The translations under genes and the position numbers were made by a program. The notes beneath the pieces are model-generated. The model was given only the letters and a program-made list of their open reading frames with translations. It ran no database searches and was not told the origin of the DNA. 64,000 nt of DNA from Faecalispora sporosphaeroides DSM 1294. GTDB taxonomy: Bacteria > Bacillota > Clostridia > Oscillospirales > Acutalibacteraceae. Positions 61,182 through 64,000 of the stretch are shown piece after piece (within the stretch, counting starts at the first letter, position 1; each line of letters starts with the position of its first letter). The stretch lies in NCBI GenBank assembly GCA_000383295.1, contig KB911068.1, forward strand, positions 124,001 to 188,000. Reading direction: 5' to 3'.

Positions 61182-61634
61182 ATGGAAATATGCTATAAAA
61201 AACTTACAGAGAAGGAACTGGACACTTTTATACAGATGCGTATTCGACAGTTGCGTGAGGAGGGTGCCAAAGAGGACATAGACCTCGTCCCGGCACTTCA
61301 AGATTATTATACAAGACATATGGCTGACGGTACTTTCGTATCATGGCTTGCACTGGATGGAGAGAAAATAGTCGGAACCAGCGGTATGTCATTTGTGGAG
61401 AAGCCGCCATATTTTGGATGCCCGAGCGGCAAGATGGGACTCTTATCCAGTATGTTTACAGATCCAGATTACAGACGCAAAGGGATTGCAAAAGAGCTTC
61501 TGTCGAGAGTCGTGGAAGAGGCAAGAACCTATGGATGTGGAACTGTGCAGATAACTGCGTCTGATATGGGAGTGCTTCTATATACGGATTATGGATTCGT
61601 AAAGAATGGGAATTTCATGCAATATAAACTTTAG
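61182..61634 (+). CDS. GNAT acetyltransferase
   Basis: A 150-residue GNAT enzyme: FTDPDYRRKGIAKELLSRVVEE (motif A) near residue 90 and LYTDYGFVKNGNFM at the end. SWLALDGEKIVGTSGMSF is the central strand. Acceptor unknown. It precedes a broken reductase gene by 15 bases. Confidence 0.88.
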   Translation: MEICYKKLTEKELDTFIQMRIRQLREEGAKEDIDLVPALQDYYTRHMADGTFVSWLALDGEKIVGTSGMSFVEKPPYFGCPSGKMGLLSSMFTDPDYRRKGIAKELLSRVVEEARTYGCGTVQITASDMGVLLYTDYGFVKNGNFMQYKL

Positions 61635-61649
61635 ACAGGAAGACGAATA

Positions 61650-61778
61650 ATGAGCAAACCTATAACAACTTTATTCATGCTGATGTCTGTTGACGGCAAA
61701 ATCAGCACGGGTACTTCGGACGAATTGGATGTAGATAAGGACTTCCCTAAAATAACCGGGGTAGCGGAAGGCTTGCAT
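61650..61778 (+). pseudogene. RibD-C/dihydrofolate reductase-like gene, 5' part
   Basis: The first 43 codons (MSKPITTLFMLMSVDGKIST and on to GLH) of a RibD C-terminal-type reductase. An IS256-family element follows directly. Its 3' part begins at 63152 in the same frame; the 8-bp GCTTGCAT at the junction is duplicated. The intact gene would encode 226 residues or so. In the disrupted state the frame runs a few codons into the IS and stops. Confidence 0.9.
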
Positions 61779-63143
61779 GGTACTGTCAAGAATCTTTCGC
61801 AAATTGGTTGGCCGTTTGGTAGCCTGTAGTTAGCCAGCGACAGGATTCGACCCCGAAACACCGGCATCGTCCAGATGTTTCATGCTCATGTAGCGCTTCG
61901 TGCCCCAAGCCGTGCTTGCGACGTGGCGCAAACGGGCGCAGACCAGCATCAGGGCGGAGTTGCCGTCCGGGAAGGCGCCAACCACACGGGTTCTGCGCCG
62001 GATCTCCCGGTTCAGGCGTTCAATGACGTTGTTGGTACGGATCTTTTGCCAATGAGCGTAGGGAAAGTCCATATAGACGAGGGTTTCTTCAATGCCATCT
62101 TCCACCTTCTTTGCCGCCTCCTTCAGCTTCAGTTCCTGCAGCTTCCGGACGACCGCCTGTGCCTTTTCGCGGGCGGCTTCCTTGCTCTCCTGGGCGTGGA
62201 TCGCCTTGAGCATGGCGGCGACCTCGGTCATCCTGGCGCGGGGCGTGGCGGAGAACACGTTCCGGTAGAAATGCACCACGCAGCGCTGGTACTTCGCATC
62301 TGGGAATACCTCGTTGACCGCTTCCCTCAGTCCCAAGCATTTATCCCCAACGAACAGCCGGACGCCCTTTAGGCCGCGCGCCTTCAGACTTCGGAGGAAC
62401 GAAAGCCAGCTTTCCTTGTCCTCCTTCATGCCTTCGCTGGCCCCAATGACCTCCCGGTACCCCTCTTCGTTCACCGCCAGCGCCAACAGCACCGATACGT
62501 TCTCGTACTCGCCGCCCCAGTTCCGCTTCAGGTAGATGCCATCCAGGTACACATACGGGTAGCTGCCGGACAGCGGCCTTGATCGCCACTGGTCGATGTG
62601 GACATACACCTTCTTGTTCAGCTCGCTGACCGTCCCCGCCGATACCCGTGTTCCCCACAACGCCTCGGTCACGTCTTCCACCCGCCGTACCGACACCCCA
62701 GCCAGATACATTTCGATCAGTGCTTCCTCCACCGAGCTTTCCCGCCGCCGGTATCGCTCGATGATCGCTGTCTCGAACGTCACCCCCTTCAGCTTCGGCA
62801 TCTTCAGCGTTACCTCGCCTGAACTGGTCAAAAGCTCCCGCTTATAATGACCCGACCGGTACCCCTGTCGGTTCTCCGTTCGCTCATACCGCCCGGCGTT
62901 GGTCAATGCCTGCGCTTCCTGATCCAATAGCTCGTTCAGCGTCTCTTCCACGCTGCTTCGAACAAGTTCTTTCAACTCGCTCTTTATCGCCGCCTCGTTC
63001 ACGTGTATAATCTTCTCGGACATGGCTGCAGCCTCCTTGGTGTGTTTTGTGTGGTAGCTTGATTCTACCAAACGGCTGCAGCTTTGTCCTCTCTTTTCTT
63101 GGAACCCGCTGTCCCCAATTTGCGAAACTTATTGTACCTTATC
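61779..63143 (-). mobile_element. IS256-family insertion sequence
   Basis: A 1365-bp element flanked by 8-bp direct repeats GCTTGCAT (61771-61778 and 63144-63151). The terminal inverted repeats share an inner TTTCGCAAATTGG at equal distance (16 nt) from both ends, 21 of 29 positions matching. It is GC-richer than its surroundings and carries one leftward transposase gene. The clean duplication suggests a recent insertion. Confidence 0.93.
61830..63023 (-). CDS. IS256-family (Mutator) transposase
   Basis: A 397-residue DDE transposase. YVYLDGIYLKRNW, RLFVGDKCLGLRE and NVIERLNREIRRR carry the catalytic Asp, Asp and Glu; DAKYQRCVVHFYRN lies between. It catalyses cut-and-paste movement of the IS. 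The start at 63023 follows AAGGAGG; the longer frame is unlikely. The gene appears intact. Confidence 0.94.
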   Translation of the reverse strand: MSEKIIHVNEAAIKSELKELVRSSVEETLNELLDQEAQALTNAGRYERTENRQGYRSGHYKRELLTSSGEVTLKMPKLKGVTFETAIIERYRRRESSVEEALIEMYLAGVSVRRVEDVTEALWGTRVSAGTVSELNKKVYVHIDQWRSRPLSGSYPYVYLDGIYLKRNWGGEYENVSVLLALAVNEEGYREVIGASEGMKEDKESWLSFLRSLKARGLKGVRLFVGDKCLGLREAVNEVFPDAKYQRCVVHFYRNVFSATPRARMTEVAAMLKAIHAQESKEAAREKAQAVVRKLQELKLKEAAKKVEDGIEETLVYMDFPYAHWQKIRTNNVIERLNREIRRRTRVVGAFPDGNSALMLVCARLRHVASTAWGTKRYMSMKHLDDAGVSGSNPVAG

Positions 63144-63151
63144 GCTTGCAT

Positions 63152-63703
63152 CAATACTATGAAATTGAACAATCCACGGACTTATGGTCTTTTAACACGG
63201 GTCGCGTACAGGCTAAGATGGGTGTTAATGAAAAGCCACTCCCATCAAAAACGCCTGTATCATTTGTCTTGTTGGATAATCACCATCTGACGGAAAATGG
63301 TGTAAGGTATTTCTGCGCACGTTCAAAGCAGACGGTGGTTATAACATCCAATCCGAAACATCCGGCTTTTTCTGTAAAAGAGGATAATCTACATATTATT
63401 CTTCAAGAGCAAATCTCGCTGAAAGAGGCTCTTGAAATTCTAAATAAAGATTATGGCTGTGACAGATTGACGGTACAGTCGGGAGGAACTGTAAATGGAT
63501 TGTTCCTACGTGAAAAGCTATTTGACTTTGTCGATATTGTTGTGGCTCCGATACTGATTGGTGGAAAAGACACTTCCACTTTAATTGATGGACAGTCTTT
63601 GGAATCTAAAAATGAACTATCCAATTTGGGAGTGTTAAAGTTGATCGAATGCACTGCTTTGGAGGATTCCTATATAAGATTGCGATACCAGGTGATTGGC
63701 TAA
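63152..63703 (+). pseudogene. RibD-C/dihydrofolate reductase-like gene, 3' part
   Basis: Continuation of the broken reductase: QYYEIEQSTDLWSFNTGRVQ, then LTVQSGGTVNGLFLREKLFD and VVAPILIGGKDTSTL, the typical C-terminal motifs binding NADPH and substrate. It lacks its N-terminus because of the IS. In free-standing enzymes of this type the substrate is a pteridine or riboflavin precursor; the function here is unknown. Confidence 0.9.
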
Positions 63704-63742
63704 TTATTCGGGTTCTATGAAGTGCTATACGAGGAGAATGTA

Positions 63743-64000
63743 ATGTACGCACAGGCAGCGATAAAACCGAATACCTCACTCCGTAACGGTGCATACGGCA
63801 TCGTTATGAGGGGTGTGCAAAAATGCACCTGTGCGGGTGCATCGTTAAGGGATAGAAATTCCGCTCCGTTATGTTGTATCAAATTAGACACGGCAACAGA
63901 CCCGGCTTGTGGAACAGGTGGCTTTCTCACCAGCGTAATTGACCATTACGAAGGTTCCATTAATACCACAGAAGATTATCGCAAACTACAGCAGACAATT
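63743..64000 (+). CDS. Phage-hsdM chimeric reading frame (runs off the window)
   Basis: ATG 63743 follows GAGGAG with a 6-nt gap. Fifty-two phage codons (MYAQAAIKPNTSLRNGAYG to KLDTAT) lead across attR into the hsdM frame at GAC 63899 (DPACGTGGFLTSVIDHYEGS). In the circular phage the same frame would end after DEAVA at a stop, giving 57 residues. In the lysogen it could express a HsdM lacking its first 187 residues, or keep translation of the downstream operon going. Expression is not proven, and the frame overlaps the right end repeat. Confidence 0.6.
   Translation, partial: MYAQAAIKPNTSLRNGAYGIVMRGVQKCTCAGASLRDRNSAPLCCIKLDTATDPACGTGGFLTSVIDHYEGSINTTEDYRKLQQTI
63781..63820 (+). repeat. Phage end repeat, right copy
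   Basis: CCGTAACG, 11 nt, ATCGTTA, then TGAGGGGTGTGCAA: the right copy of the left-end repeat at 8463-8503, 80-120 bp inside attR. A small hairpin, GTGCA/TGCAC, follows. Confidence 0.7.
63874..63920 (+). other. attR, right prophage junction
   Basis: The phage half is 63874-63898, beginning TTGTATCAA; the GA core is 63899-63900; the hsdM half follows. Joined to the attL phage half it forms attP of 25+2+25 nt with 9-bp inverted ends. Confidence 0.9.
63899..64000 (+). pseudogene. hsdM: hsdM, 3' part (runs off the window)
   Basis: This sequence continues HsdM from residue 188: motif I DPACGTGGFL, then TSVIDHYEGSINTTEDYRKL. Joined to the 5' part at 7694-8256 it gives an uninterrupted frame. The catalytic NPPF motif and hsdS must lie beyond the window. 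Confidence 0.95.

Larger units (their letters stand above)
8257..63900 (+). mobile_element. Complete siphovirus-type prophage integrated in hsdM
   Basis: About 55.6 kb between two halves of hsdM that rejoin in frame. It holds modules for replication, packaging (small and large terminase), an HK97-type head, a long non-contractile tail (tape measure, no sheath gene), lysis and serine recombinases, plus restriction-modification and cargo genes. Every structural gene is open, so the prophage may be functional; the only visible lesion is an IS256-family insertion in a cargo gene. Gene order and the ATP-grasp-free amidoligase cluster resemble temperate phages of Clostridia. The ends are set by hand from hsdM continuity and inverted-repeat symmetry. 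Confidence 0.93.

Noticed and set aside
1-64000. CRISPR array
   Set aside because: No set of evenly spaced direct repeats with unique spacers was seen; the repeats found are dispersed regulatory motifs.

Overview
The window looks like the chromosome of a Gram-positive anaerobe of the Clostridia (Lachnospiraceae- or Oscillospiraceae-like). The ribosome binding sites are strong AGGAGG types, most recognisable families (DUF6076-like, LlaJI-like restriction, ReqiPepy-type tail proteins, paired large serine recombinases) are typical of that group, and the left flank is visibly more AT-rich than the large element that fills the rest. No rRNA, intact tRNA or CRISPR array was seen.

Left flank (1-8256): a YefM/ParE-type toxin-antitoxin pair with a perfect inverted-repeat operator; a decayed integrative-element scar (helix-turn-helix gene, 3' fragment of a tRNA-Ser-like gene, truncated tyrosine integrase fused to a truncated AAA ATPase); a zinc-finger DUF6076-like protein; a metallophosphoesterase; and a type I restriction locus, hsdR followed by the first 187 codons of hsdM.

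Prophage (about 8257-63900, 55.6 kb): a complete HK97-like siphophage, nearly all on the + strand, sits inside hsdM. The two halves of hsdM join in frame through the methyltransferase motif I (Asp-Pro-Ala-Cys-Gly-Thr-Gly-Gly) across a GA dinucleotide. Joining the two phage ends around the same GA gives a 52-bp attP with 9-bp inverted arms exactly symmetric about it, the geometry of a large serine integrase. Left to right the phage holds: a LlaJI-like restriction-modification operon (two m5C methyltransferases, an EcoRII-N/B3-like protein, an EVE-McrB-like AAA+ protein, a LlaJI-family nuclease); a leftward zinc-finger gene and divergent control region; a replication module (sigma-like protein, SNF2 helicase, PolA, primase-helicase, VRR-NUC); a late-control region; HNH nuclease and small terminase; S-adenosylmethionine synthetase with two more DNA methyltransferases; an amidoligase/cyclotransferase cluster; large terminase, portal, protease, capsid, connectors, tail with a -1 frameshifted chaperone, tape measure, and tip proteins including a split GH18 glycosidase; holin and endolysin; two tandem serine recombinases; and a cargo block (HTH regulator, DUF4268 nuclease-like protein, membrane protein, two acetyltransferases, a reductase broken by an IS256-family insertion).

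Taken together, the lysogen has probably lost its type I system while gaining a phage-borne LlaJI-like one: an exchange of host immunity that precise excision would reverse. The phage right end also supplies a ribosome binding site and 52 codons in frame with the cut-off 3' half of hsdM. Several repeat families inside the phage (three-copy leader motif, two 160-bp GAACAC modules, four 19-bp-spaced promoter-like motifs, phased GGCA boxes, AAAAATAATGG boxes) look like its private regulatory code.
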